From contig NC_065530.1 in the NCBI RefSeq assembly GCF_020184175.1, positions 81,817,260-81,881,259 of the forward strand: DNA of 64,000 nucleotides, given 5' to 3'. Below the pieces are notes generated by a model. That model ran no database searches. It saw nothing but the letters and a program-made list of their open reading frames with translations, and was not told the DNA's origin. Below, in pieces: positions 13,001-25,936 of the stretch. Each line of letters opens with the position of its first letter. Position 1 is the stretch's first letter. A program made the position numbers and the translations under genes. This DNA is from Aphis gossypii (Eukaryota; Arthropoda; Insecta; Hemiptera; Aphididae).

Positions 13001-15719
13001 CATCTGGTTTGATTACACGCGACTCAATCGTGGCCTATCGCTTGTGGGTCCGCATCACAATACAACTCATAAGTCACCGAAATTCGCGTACGAATCCGTC
13101 CGTAAAATCGTTAAGCGTATATAAACAATATATTATTTTTTTCATTTTTCTGTGGAAAATAATTTTCTCGTATGAATTTGCATACGGTCGTAATTTTTTT
13201 CTTGAAAAAACTTAATAATACCTATAATATATACCTATTATTTTAATATTATTATAATAACCTATTACCTACTATGTCTTGTGTGGAAACACGTACATTT
13301 GCCCTATTAACCTACAATATAATAGCTAATCTAATGGCGGAGACAGGCTCTCTCTGTACTCGTAAGTCCCCCTACTGCAACACGATCGTCTATGATTTTT
13401 CTCCTCCCCACGACCATACACTGACGCTATTTAATCATCCACTTCCTTCTCTTCATTAAATCCAACTCGGTCGTATTAACGTTGCTCTCTTCTTTGTGTG
13501 TACATCACATTATTGTTTTAGGTATATACACAGTAATGAAACGCGGTATTATTTCAGCTGTTTGTCAACGTCGAGTGTAGGTGTACGATATTAAGTAGTG
13601 TCACGTGAAATCCTCCGTCAAGGTGAGATTATCAACGTATGATTATACACCGAAGTAGATTATACATAGGTGCGCAAGTATTGGTAGATAGGGGATTAGA
13701 AGAGGTTCGTATATTATTAAAACCGAACGGATTCGACCGAAAGCAAAGACAACATATAGACCTTTTGTACATGATATTTCGTATTATAAATCGTCTCGTA
13801 CCGCGACGCGTGTATTTCGTATAAACCAACGATTTTCGTATCATGAAGGTATACCTTTCCAACAAAACTACTGTCGAAAACGTCGTTTTCAAACATTATC
13901 CAAGACCCCTTTATTTATTTATCTATTTTTTTATTTTTCAATCATTTCCGTCCCGATTCCCGTTTTCCTATCTCCTATATATAACATAATATACCAACAT
14001 AAAATAATAAAAAATAATGTAATAAAAATAGATTTTCGTAGTACAAAATCTTGCGAATCACTATATGCACAAACTCACATGCAGTGGACACATTTCAAAC
14101 CTACGCTGATCGTGTGCCGACACACGCCAGTCAGCGATTTAAATTAAATACAAACAAAAAAAAAAAAAAACAGAAAAAAACCTAACAAATACACTCACCA
14201 CACCTTTGAGTATTCCAATCGCGTCCGAAAATGGGGTTGACATCAAAGGCTCAGTGACGCAAGCCTGTAATTTCACACGACTGAAGATTCGCGTTTTATT
14301 CGTATACATACAACATTGCGTTATCACGGCGCGGAATACCATCACGATATTTTTGCATATATATACATTTTTTTTATATACATAAATATACGATATAATA
14401 CGTGACATATTATTCATGAAAACAAAATATAGTATATTTTTTTAAAAGAACAAAATTACTTTTCTTTTTAGACAAATGTTTTTCCGAAAAAAAAAAATAT
14501 TTTTAAATTTGCCATAGGCTCAGCAACGAAATAAAACTGTTACATTTGTCACTGTGCGTATTTATTTATACGCAAACGATAAAAATGTTTGAAAGAAGTT
14601 TTTAAAACTTACTACGCAAAAAATGATTACAAAACGTAGGAAAAAAATGCAATACCTACCTTCCGTTTTCACGACCAATTATATTCGCTAGTCGCTACCA
14701 ATGAAATTAAACATCGCCACCACTATACCTCTACGGGTTTTATAAAGATATTTATGATTAATACTCGGTTAGGTTTCATTGGAATTCGCGTGCGCTATAT
14801 TATATCTTTCACGATCGAAGTCGTCTCTGTCACTCTTTCACCCTCCCTCCCTCTTTCTCTTTCATTCTGCCTGTATTATATTGTCCGTCATCTCTCACTT
14901 CGAAACAAACAATAATCGTCGTTCCTTGCGCGTAAGCACTGAACGACACCCTTCTAATAATCGCATCAATCATTTCCGACAGAGCTAATAACAGTCGCCA
15001 CACTCGTATTCGAAGGAATCGTCTACCATCGCATATATATATATATATACAGTGATTCACCAAGCATGTTCGTCCCATTTAATCACATTATAATAAATTT
15101 TTATTAAAATTCTTCTGATTTTTAGAAATTTTCAGTATACTTAAAGACCATATTATCAAACTGCAGTATATTTTATATTATTTAGGACGCGATATGTGGT
15201 GATACAAATATAAATTGTTAAACAAATGATTGTTCCATAATTTATTCTTAAATACTAATATTTAATCTAGTACTTATAGTAGACTACAACTTGCAAACTA
15301 TCATAGTTCCTATATCTTTTTAACCTAATTTCATTTTTATACATTAATTTAAATAACTCAACAACTTTTCATTCAAATTTGAATTTATATTCATTAACAT
15401 TAAAAAAAAAAAAAAATAATAATAACCTTCTATTGAACAATTTGTCAGTAAAATGCATGGTCGTCACAATACTTGGCACACAGGATACTCGCATAAAAAA
15501 TCTAAGTAATTAAAAATATGGTCTTTGAATTTAGATTCCACGAAAGATGACAATACAAAAAATGAATGACGAACACTGAGCATGGTTATTGAATCATCCT
15601 GTAAAGTAGTACTGCATTATTATGTGTTTATATTTTATCGATCGGAACTGTACCATTTTGACAAAAACGTAGTAAATACCGTAATTACCAAAAACCGCAA
15701 TTTTGTTTACAAAACTATA
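10043..15719. other. Intergenic stretch, no supported gene
   Basis: Apart from the GPCR poly(A) signal near 10130, nothing here is recognisably genic. The part from about 11.3 to 15.1 kb is richer in CpG than its surroundings (for example 12.87-13.1 kb) and yields several short ORFs of 60-97 codons on both strands. None resembles a known family or has clear splice partners. A GT-type microsatellite occurs at 12731-12757 and an AT run near 15034-15052. Confidence 0.45.
12731..12757. repeat. GT-rich imperfect microsatellite
   Basis: Alternating GT units interrupted by TATAT, in non-coding DNA. Confidence 0.8.
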
Positions 15720-16440
15720 CGTGCAGTTGTGTACTTGTGTCCGAATTGTTGTCACCGCCGGCGAGTTCAAACATCGAGCGATCACGATTTTCGCATAAAA
15801 TATATAAATGTACTAGGTGGTTACTATGATTAGGTATGTAGATTGATTTTGACGGACGTCCAGAGAAGTCAAACACGAACAAATAGAACCGACGTGCGGT
15901 CACTGTTCGGACCAATTACGCGACATTTGTTGCAGGTACCAACGAAAAAGGCGCATAATATATTATGTCTATCACGCGGCCGTTTTTCTCATAACCCTAA
16001 TCGTTCGGCTCCTTCTCACTCACTCTTTCTCTTCCACCCTCTGCATCCATTTCAACATTCGTACGCGTATAATAAGTGGGCAAAAATGATGAATAAAACT
16101 AGCTGTACGTTCTTCTAGAAATAAGACTTGCCCAGACGAAGACCGGTGGTGGTGGGCCGTATGCGCGTATAAATCCAATTTATTATCATATTAATAATTA
16201 TTATTATTACACGGCTTTGGTGCGGCGGCGGAAGCGGCGAAATCGCGTCGAAACGTTTTGTTCTGCGAAATTAAATTCGGCGTTTCCGTACGGGACAGAA
16301 GTGCGCTTGTGTGTGCTTTTGGGCGCGCGCGCTTTCGCTTATTCGGCCGACAGCGAAAACTTTTAAATTAGTCGATTCGCCGAGACTGCGCTTCCGGTTA
16401 AAAGCTTTTGCCAGAGATCTCCCCGCACACACTCACTATA
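15720..16440. promoter_or_regulatory. CpG-rich island, possible promoter or 5' exon
   Basis: The density of CG, GCGGCG and GCGCGC words is clearly higher here than in the surrounding AT-rich DNA, particularly at 16.2-16.4 kb. No protein-coding exon was recognised. In this window, comparable CpG density is seen at the first exon of the third NXF1 paralogue, so a promoter or non-coding first exon is a fair guess. Its direction and target gene are unknown. Confidence 0.35.
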
Positions 16441-16510
16441 CACTCACGCTACACACACACACAGTATATAGCGTTTTTTAATGTACGTGAAAAGAATTCA
16501 ATATCTACAC

Positions 16511-16534
16511 GTGTATGTGTGTGTGTGTGTGTTT
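16511..16534. repeat. GT microsatellite
   Basis: A GT run with one interruption, next to the CpG-rich island. Confidence 0.85.
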
Positions 16535-17049
16535 GTCTGAATGAGTGGTATTTTTTTTATTTGTATTTATTTTTTTATTTTCACAAAGAAATTTTTATAT
16601 TATGTGCACTGTCGACAAACGACTTTAGCTTGTTTTATATTATATTAATCTATAAATATGTACTTACGCGTTATTAAATATTTCGTTGCGTTGCGTTTTT
16701 TTTTTTTTTTTTTTTGTCGCAATATTATGAAAAAAAATATATATATGTTATATGCACAGCGTTTAATGATTAAAGCTATTTTTTTTTCATTTAGCGCTTG
16801 TCTATGTTGAATTTTGACTCTTTTATTTTTGAAACGGTTCAAACGTCCTATGTTGAACGCGACTTTCGATCGTATGTCGCGTCTTATCATGAGATGGTGC
16901 TATGTTGATAGTATTATATTGTTATTGGTAACGTAATGTAGATCGTCTGCGCGACTACGTTCGCTAAGTCTGAATGGGAATTTAATGCGCTTAAGTTTTG
17001 ACAGTATTTTAATTAAGTTATTCTAAAACCTAAATTCCATTACACTGCG

Positions 17050-17054
<5 letters not shown>

Positions 17055-17082
<28 letters not shown>
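17055..17082. repeat. GT microsatellite
   Basis: A pure GT run of about 14 units in non-coding DNA. Confidence 0.9.
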
Positions 17083-17085
<3 letters not shown>

Positions 17086-20000
17086 TATCTGTATATATTT
17101 GCTATTAATTATTATTCATTATTTACGCTTTTTTGAGGTTATTTATTTTGTTATTTTATATAGGACGCGTGCTGCAGTATGATTCCGTTTTTAAATAGCA
17201 AATTGCATATCATTTTAGGAAACATTTATTGGCTAAAACGCAAACTACATTAACCCAATGTGATTATTATGATATTCGTATATTTTATAGGTACTTTAAG
17301 CTATAAATTATGTTTATGCATATGTAATATATATACATTAGAACTAAACAGATCCAGGAAATATGTAAACATGGAAAATTATTTTGGAACATAAACATAT
17401 ATTAATATCGAGTATTATTAAGTTCAGTTATTATTTATTAAATAGGTAATGGTTTGATTATATCATTGACATTTATATATATAACGATTTTAAAAATTTG
17501 TAACGGGATGCACAGTTTTATATATTGTAATATATACTAATATTATATATTAATGTATTATGTTTAGGACGAAATAACTTTTCTACTATTTTCTACATTT
17601 CTAACCTAAATAATATACTCTAATAAAAAATTGTACTTGTGTAGTAGTGTATTGTCTAAGAAAATAAAAACATGTATTAATTTATACAACTACTGTATAG
17701 TTTAATACTAATTCAATTATAATTTATACTTGAAAGAAATTGGTTTAATCAAAAAAATGTTTTTGTTGTTACTATTGTACTAGAATTTTTTATTTAAATT
17801 GTAACTTTTATACACATGCATAATTCAATATTATAATTTATTAACACTACTTATATATACATAATTTTGCTACAATACGTTGAAACTCTGTAAAAATAAT
17901 AAATTATTATACATAAATATATTGGTGCGTAATTTATACTATTATTATTATTATTGTTTTTAAATTTAATGGAGCATTTCTTTTATTGTTTTCCTATGTA
18001 CAAAGCTGTTTTTATTTTTTTTTTTCAGGAAATAGACATAGGTAATAGGTTTATATATGAATAGCTACGGATGCGTAAACTGTAAACATAGTTGTACTTA
18101 GCCAATAGAATTCGTGAAAAGTCTAATGGTCTATCTAATATATCAGGATACATAACATTATAAAATATATTCAAATTTCAATCCTCCTATGTCATAAAAT
18201 ACAATCTTCATGCTAATACTCAATTATTTTTATTTTTCATATAAATCCTTGTTTGATTTCGAACATTTTGGGAGACGTGTGCGCAACCAGAAAAGCCATA
18301 ACCTAGTATATATATACAATAGTTTATTAAGTATATTTATGTAATACAGAATATAATATAAATAAATTGTCAACTAATAATGATTTTATAGTAGTCACAT
18401 TATGATAAATTGATAACACAGCTATGAAGAATATTTCACTGAAACGTTCAACACATCAAATAAAGAATGTACATTCCCATGAAAAAAATTCTAGTTTTGC
18501 TGTTGATGTTCACAGAGACACGTATGTTACATAATATCATGTTCCTAAAAACTACATTAATATTATAGGTATATCGTTTATGGTTGTTTTTTTTTTTATT
18601 TATGAAAATTAATTAAATAAAAAACTAAATATTCTTTTGCGTAAAATATCTTTTACCATTTTATAAAAGGGACTTTTGTTTTAATTTCAAACACTTATGT
18701 TTTTAATGAAATCAAATGAATATTATGTTAAAGTATGTCATACTTTTAAACAACCATTGTCTTATTAAATGTGTCTCTTGCTGTATAATATTAGGAATCT
18801 CAAAACATCATTGTAAAGTTACAGTGAAATTCTATGTGCTCGAGTTAAATAATCTATAATATATTATATTATACAAACATATAAAAATCATATATTTAAT
18901 AGCTAACCTAAACACAGACAATGTTTTATTTATAGTTAATCATTTAAAAATAACTTCTATTTTGTAGAACCAACAACGCATCACTGTATAAAGTATAAAG
19001 TTTTTATTAAGTGATCGCCAGCGTAAAAATATATTTTAAACAAGTGGTTTTGTTTAAAACATTTCATACATAAACGTTTAAAATTTTTAAACTATTTAAT
19101 AAAACCTTTTAATAAACGTTTAAAAAAAAATACACAAAAACATAAATTTGTGTCGTAATTTTTTCTATAAAATAAGCAATTTATTTGTAGATAACAATAT
19201 GTACAACTATAGTATAGATAATACAAGAATTATGTTACTTTATTATGTACCTATAACCTATAGGCTATATAATATTATACTTGAAAGCAAAATTTTAAAT
19301 TTTAAAAATAATTTATAAGTTGTTTAAACGTGCTTAAAATAAAACAACAACAAAATACCATTTAAAAAAAAAACAAGGTTTTAAACAAATAAAACGTTTG
19401 TTTTGTATTATTTAAAAAATGGTTTTTTTCTTACTCCTGTGATCGCATACTAAATTGCCCGACAGGCTAAGTAGTTCTTTATTGATCTATAATATAAGTA
19501 CTCACTTATATTAACTCTGTTTAAACTCGTAAATATAGATGCATATACTTACACATAAATAAATATATAAGGAAAAATAATACTTTTTTGTGATTATTGC
19601 GTTTTGTCGGTATAGATATAATAACCATATCGTTTGCCAAATTAACAAAACAAATCATGACCAATATTGGCCACTCATCATCAAAATATATATGATATAA
19701 TATAAAGTACAGTATATGATTTCATGCAATTATTCAATACTCTAAGTCAAAAGCGACAACAATAATTAAAATACCTATCGATGTGATAATCTTCAACAGA
19801 AGTAAAATACTTACCTAACCTAACTGACGATTAGGTACTATATTTTCATGTACTTGGTGAAGATAAAGTCAACTAGACTCTGTTATTTAATGAAGTTTTT
19901 ACAGTTATTGATTTTATATACGTTTTGTAATAGGTTCAGTAGTTAGATTACAACAAATATTGTGACAGCTCTATATAGTACACGTTTTAAATGCATTTAA

Positions 20001-21900
20001 ATTAGTATTTTAAATTTTAACAGTATTTTTATTTAATTTCTAGTTCAAAGAGCAAATTTCTTTTGTTTGCTGTACGTGTACACTTGATGCGTTTACCTGC
20101 AGTTATTTGTTTATGGTGTATAATTATCATGTTTTTCACAAAGATGTAATTATAATTGTATTTTGCGTAAAAATAAATAGAAATAATAATAACTTTATTT
20201 AAACGCGATATTATTATTATAACATAGGCCATAGGTATTTTAAATTTTCCCATGTAAAAACCAATTTTGTTATACTCCGATAAGTTTATGTTGGCTTATA
20301 ATTTGTTTAATTCGACCAACACGCAAAAATGGTGTGATATTATATTATGTAAATAATATTAAAATAACATTAAACGCGACAAGTGGTTTCAACCTCTGTT
20401 TAAAGTTTTTGTTTGATTAAAAATAAAATTTTACACAACGTCAATTTTTCATCAGGTTTTTTTTTAGTTCTTTTTTTTTTTTGTTTAATTATCACTGTAC
20501 TCGGAACAATAATAATACGTATCAAACGCTATACATAATAAATATTAGTACCATATTACCATAATATTATGGTATATAAATAGTCCATAATACTAAATTA
20601 TAATTATTATAAAATTTTAACCACAAGTTTGTTTTTAAAGTTTTTGTTTGTGTAATAATTTATACAGGTTATAAATAGGATATAGAATAATAAATTATTT
20701 TATATCACGTAAAAGCATTTTCTATTTCAGATACTATTAGGTACGCAAATCGACAGAGTTAATATAAACGATAAGTATAATATGCAAATGTACTTCACAT
20801 AATATAATTATTTATTATTAATACATACTGTATATTATAATATATAATATAATAATAGGTATATTTATGCATCTATTATCTATATATATATATAGGTTTA
20901 TTGAAGTAAACCGTATCGTCCCCTAATTTTATATATTATAACAACCGTTGTGATCATATTGTTTTAAACTGATAAATATGTAAATAATAATAAAAAAGAA
21001 AAAAATCTCAATAAAAAAATACAATTTTTTTCTTTGATATCGACATCTTCACGTCACGAAGAGGAGTACCTATATACTATGTATACCGTCTGATTTAGAC
21101 TGAGGTATCGTGTAGATACAAGGTTTGAAATCGGACTTATCAACGATATAAAAATATTTAGGTACATAGAACTATAATAATATATGATGTGTTATGTGTA
21201 TACTGAAATAGTAAATTTCCACGTGAATATTATTACAACGTAGGCGATTACATACACATATATTATATACACATTGCACAGCGATTGTATATACATTTAT
21301 AAGTTGAGTATTATTAATATACATTAAATGCAGTACACTGTACATATATATATATACATATAGAGAATAATATTATACATATATATTATGACGATATATC
21401 TAAGTGGTGGTGAAGAGGGATAAAAATACAGGACAATGGCACATTGTCCGCAATAACATCGGTTATTCGTTCTCACGTCCCATCTAAAAACCTTTTTTCA
21501 AAGAAAAAGAAAAGCTATACAGTCTAACCGCAAAAAAAATCAAGTAAGAAATCGTTTCGGTAAAATAAAAAGCAATGTACCTACTCTGCGAGGTCTGACT
21601 AGTCACAATATTTATGGTTTGAGATTAAGTTCAAATTCGTGTGAAAAAGTCTTTGTTTTTTGCCAAAAACAGTTTTACACGCTCGTTTATACACAGCAAC
21701 CGAAATCATATATAATGGTATGGCGATGAAGGTCAATTTGACGACCGATTCGTTTGTTTGCACTTGTTTTTAGATTGTACATTTGTACGTATGCTATTAT
21801 AATAATAGGCAGGTACCTACTTAGAATTTTTCGTACCACATCAGCAACACGGCGTCAAATTTTGATATTTTTCACTAAAACCCGTGAAAACAAAAAACAG

Positions 21901-22025
21901 TGATTGGCAGTTTAGATTTCAATCGAATAGAGGTCGTCCGGTCGCGGGTGAAAATCGATTTCCCGAGTTATTTTCGTCAGCAGTACGGCAACGACACTAT
22001 ATCCCATATTATATTATATTACCTG
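21901..22025 (+). other. Possible orphan exon
   Basis: An open segment follows an AG (AAAAAACAG) and ends at CTG/GTAAAC, a plausible donor. In the frame read from 21900 it encodes about 42 residues with a mixed, protein-like composition (for example FPSYFRQQYGNDTISH). I do not recognise it and found no partner exon. It lies in a CpG-richer patch (21.9-22.35 kb), so the open frame may simply reflect local composition. Confidence 0.15.
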
Positions 22026-22461
22026 GTAAACAAAATTAATAATAAATTGTTTTTTTTATCCGCGAGAATATTATCAAGTCGTCGTTTTGCACTCTGACGT
22101 CAAAACGCCATCGGCGACACGGCGACAATCAATTAACGCCACCGACTCTTCTGCACTCTGCACACAACAGGTCGCGCGGAGCTTTTGTAAACGTTCGCTG
22201 AAAAAAAAAGGTCGTGTTGAATACAATATATAATGCTCGAACAATACCCGTCAACCGGCGGACGGTCTGTAAAAAAAAACCGATTTCGGCTCCTATCGAA
22301 GCGATTTTCTTTTTACCGTAAAACCCCGGGAATCTCGTTAGACCCAATGTAGTCCGCGCGGCTCAGAAGCCTTTTATACATAAATATTATAATATGGATG
22401 TAAAGCGTAGAACATTATACGTATATTTGTATATACTTTTTTTTTATCGCGAAGACCCACG

Positions 22462-22698
22462 TCAGTCTAACGTATCCGCTTGCCGAAGATAATAATAACG
22501 GGTAAATGAAGTCGTCTGTGAATGAGCTGCAGTAGTTGGGGTATGGGTGATTGTTGAAGAGAGATTGGTGGTCGTCGACGAAAGTGTAGATTTAGAAAGT
22601 GTACCTACACTCATACAGTCCATCAACTCCTCTCCGGAAATCCGTTCATCACTATCAACCCTCGCTCGTGACCAATAGTCATGCATCATTAAATACAT
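22462..22698 (-). other. Unrecognised Ser/Thr-rich ORF, possible terminal exon
   Basis: A 78-codon open frame on the minus strand. It starts with an acidic part (RVDSDERISGEELMDCMSVG) and continues as a Ser/Thr-rich low-complexity stretch to a TGA. The bases before the first ATG contain TTAG, which could be an acceptor. Composition is more even than in the flanking DNA and looks protein-like. No family was recognised and no upstream exon was found on the minus strand, so it could be a chance ORF, a terminal exon or an element fragment. Confidence 0.25.
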
Positions 22699-23220
22699 CT
22701 AACGTCTATTTTACCTATCTATCTCATCTAGTTAAATTTTGTAGAATCGTCTATTATCTTATCCAGAAAATAAAAACTGTCATCTATTAAAATTATAAAA
22801 GTAATCGATTCCTATCTATATTATATTATATATACATTATATTATTATTGTCTATATTTTTTTTCCTTAAAATTTCTCAAAAATTATATATACCTAATTA
22901 ACGTGTTTTGTAAGTTTTTATAAGGTAAAATCGTATTGTTGTAATAAAAATATGGTATAATAAAATCATATTTTATGTTGTATGTGATTTATGAGTATGG
23001 TAGTATAATATATTATACTCGTAATGTTGTAAAACGTATGTGACACAATACAAAATATATATGTAAACTACTTATATAAATTTAAATGTATTAATAAAAT
23101 TTTGTATATAATCAGCTACAGGTTAGGGTCAGTTTTGTAAATAATTACTATTGAGCATTGTGCTATAATTATAATTATATTAATTCATAGCTGTATATAA
23201 ATTAATCTATTATTTCAACT

Positions 23221-23325
23221 AGATGATTGAAAAAGAAAGGAAGATATAGCATTAAGCAAAGAAAGATGGAGAGGATTACTTGTGGCAGCTCAGGTCCTAC
23301 TAGGACCGTTAAGCTAAGAAAAAAA
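23221..23325 (+). mobile_element. LINE fragment, C-terminal end of ORF2-like frame
   Basis: A short open frame reads EDIALSKERWRGLL and then VAAQVLLGPLS before a TAA at 23315-23317, followed by an A-rich tract. This ending (RW-x-G-L-V-A-A-Q-V) is typical of the extreme C-terminus of reverse-transcriptase proteins of non-LTR retrotransposons. An in-frame stop lies just upstream, so only the 3' end remains, as expected of a 5'-truncated insertion. Confidence 0.55.
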
Positions 23326-23873
23326 AGGTAATTATTTAATTATCTATTGTGGGATATGTTTAATATGTACGTAGTAAGGTACCTATTTAGGTGATCAAAC
23401 ACCAGCCAATATTTTTATTTATTTTTTATGATTATTTTTACTATCAATTATTACAAATATTAGATAATCTCACTATTCAGTAAAAATTTAACTATGTAAT
23501 TTTTATTTTCATAATACCCTTGACTTTGTGTTAAAAAAAAGAAGTATTGTAGTTTTTTTTTTTGAAACGTTGTTATATTTACATTTTCAGAATCTGATTT
23601 TCATAAAGTCAAACACACCCTCTGAAACCTTTTTTCCTATGTATACCACCCTGTCTATACCTAACACTGACCATGATCATAAGCTATAATAATTCGTCAA
23701 AATATATCGAATATTATTATAAACGGGGTTAAATCCTTCGGACGATATTCTATTTAATATTGCACTTGAGATGAGTATTGTGTACGGCAGTATGATATAA
23801 TATATATTATGTCCCTTAAATATCGTACATCAGACTTAATATATTATACAGGTATGTAAATACGAGTATGTAG

Positions 23874-23988
23874 ATATTCACGAAAAGGACCTCCTTTGAC
23901 AGGTCAGCCGAAAAGGGTAGCGGAATTCGATGACGATGGCGTAGACGTGGAGGAAAAACGATTAAAAACGTCAACTCCAAAATATTGA
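23874..23988 (+). other. Possible orphan terminal exon
   Basis: A 37-codon segment after a TATGTAG acceptor-like site ends in TGA at 23986-23988. It encodes a hydrophilic peptide (GPPLTGQPKRVAEFDDDGVD then VEEKRLKTSTPKY) that looks like a real protein tail and differs sharply in composition from the AT-rich flanks. The pyrimidine tract before the AG is poor and no upstream exon was recognised. It may be a last exon, an exapted fragment or chance. Confidence 0.22.
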
Positions 23989-25747
23989 TACTACAGGAAC
24001 TTGCCTGTATATCCGATATTATTATTATTATCATTGATTTAGTGTTTTATAACAACTAATAATACACTTATTATGTGATCAATAAATTCAGTATTCATTC
24101 CTATTTAGTAATCTATGTGTGAACTATGTTTGTGATGATATGTTTATATTATAATAAATATGTTTCCGTCATAGCTAGTTGTAAATTTAAACGTTATTGA
24201 AAATAGGGCTACTCAAATAATTTAATGTCGACGGGCACGCTATAGTCATTATTTATTGAGAATATATTCATAACTTTGACTTGATAAATCAGACAATGTT
24301 GTACATAATACATTGGCTGTCAGTTTAACATTTCCGTGGATTTTCCTGCCGACTATGTCATCTGTTACCGAGTATCAAGTTTAGATTATTAGATCTTAGA
24401 AAGACGACAAGCACCCATTCAATGTTGGGGGCAACACCGTTATGGGATCTTAAGGATTCCAACGATTCAATTTAAGTATGAAACGCAATTCTAATAAGTG
24501 AACTAAAGTCGTTCGGCAAGCGGTTTTTCACATCAAAATGCCATTATGGCATTTTACTGTATAATAATAAATTATGTATAAAATACAAATAGTAGTTATA
24601 ATATATTAATTATTATTATATAAAGTCTTCTAAAATTACAGTAATGCATTTATAATACACGGTTAATTATTTTTAAATTATAATTTATCATGTATTACTT
24701 TTTGCTAAAGTTATCCAATTATAGTTATTATTATACTGTTCGTTTTATGTTTAACGTTTATTATCTACATGGTTTTAGTCAACAATGATACGTATAAAGG
24801 ACTGGACAATCACAAAAATTATTATTTTTATTTAAGTGTTTATGACATTGTCTGCCTTAATTAGACATTCGCTATACTTCTATAAAACAACTACCTATAG
24901 TGATCAGTGTGATATCAATACGGATAACAGACAAAGGTTATATACACTAACCGTTTTAGTAATGTGCTTCAATAATCGTTATACCTATCATTGTTGACGG
25001 TCACGTATACTAACATATGTATAATGTATAAAATATATTATTGTTTTTTTCCAAATCACTCGGTAATCGCGTAGTTTTCTCAAATCGTATAGTAACCCGC
25101 AAAAGATTTTCATGTATGCGCATGGATATAATACGTACGATGCCGTATATCTATACTGGGAAGAGGGAAGAAAATTCGAAGGAGTTGACCGAGTTATAGT
25201 TGACCAACTTCTTGTGCGTCATGCTTCGACCATTTTTTAGATTCCTAGTCGTTAGTTTTACGACAATGTGAGCGTTTTTATTTTTTTCGGTAAATATATT
25301 TTTTGGTGCTGTGTAATTGCTCCAAATTACTCGAGAGGTCATTATTTGTTTTTTCCAGCAATTAAAAAAAAAACACTTTTGGAGAACGTAATCACGTCCA
25401 TTTCAAATGATAACCGTTTTAGTGTTAACTGAGCTCTTATCGTTCATTAAGTAATATTTATTTTATTCATACGAGGATTTTATACATCGTATGTTTATAT
25501 TTGCCTTATTTATTTTATTCTAAAATCTGAATTCCCACAGCAGAAGTGATATTATAAAAATAATGTTTATACACTTAATTGTGACATCAAAATAAAATAA
25601 TATTAATTTTTGTTGAATGAGTTATTCTTTATTTTTTTGATCGACTTCACAAATCGATCCTTAACGTAGTACACGAAGTAAAGAACGAGTCACACTTTGT
25701 ACAATAAAATGTAAAATACAATACATATTATGTATAATAAAATACAA

Positions 25748-25936
25748 ATGCATTTGAAATTAAAACTTTTTATTTTCATCGCTTTTCTAAAAGGTATAGG
25801 CCATTTCCATTGTACAGCTCAACAGTTCATTAGATGTCGAGCGGGTCATTGTGATGGATGTATTAAATTTGAATTCAATGGTATATTATTGTGTTCGAAA
25901 AACAATTCTGAGCGGAGACGGTTTATCAGCTTATAA
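25748..25936 (+). CDS. Possible small secreted Cys-containing protein
   Basis: An ORF of about 62 codons from the second ATG (25748); an in-frame ATG also occurs at 25730. The N-terminus is a basic then hydrophobic stretch (MHLKLKLFIFIAFLKG) that would pass as a signal peptide. The remainder has five cysteines in about 30 residues (CTAQQFIRC, GHCDGC, LLC) and ends with a basic tail. No family was recognised. An odd number of cysteines and a poor context before the ATG argue against it. A GTATAG donor-like site after the hydrophobic segment leaves open that this is the first exon of something longer. It is listed because a leader plus Cys pattern is unusual in this AT-rich spacer. Confidence 0.2.
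   Translation: MHLKLKLFIFIAFLKGIGHFHCTAQQFIRCRAGHCDGCIKFEFNGILLCSKNNSERRRFISL

Larger units (their letters stand above)
16441..21899. other. AT-rich intergenic stretch
   Basis: Extremely AT-rich, with poly-T and poly-A runs, microsatellites (one GT run at 17055-17082) and many short ATA/TAT palindromes. No gene or RNA gene was recognised on either strand. Confidence 0.6.
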
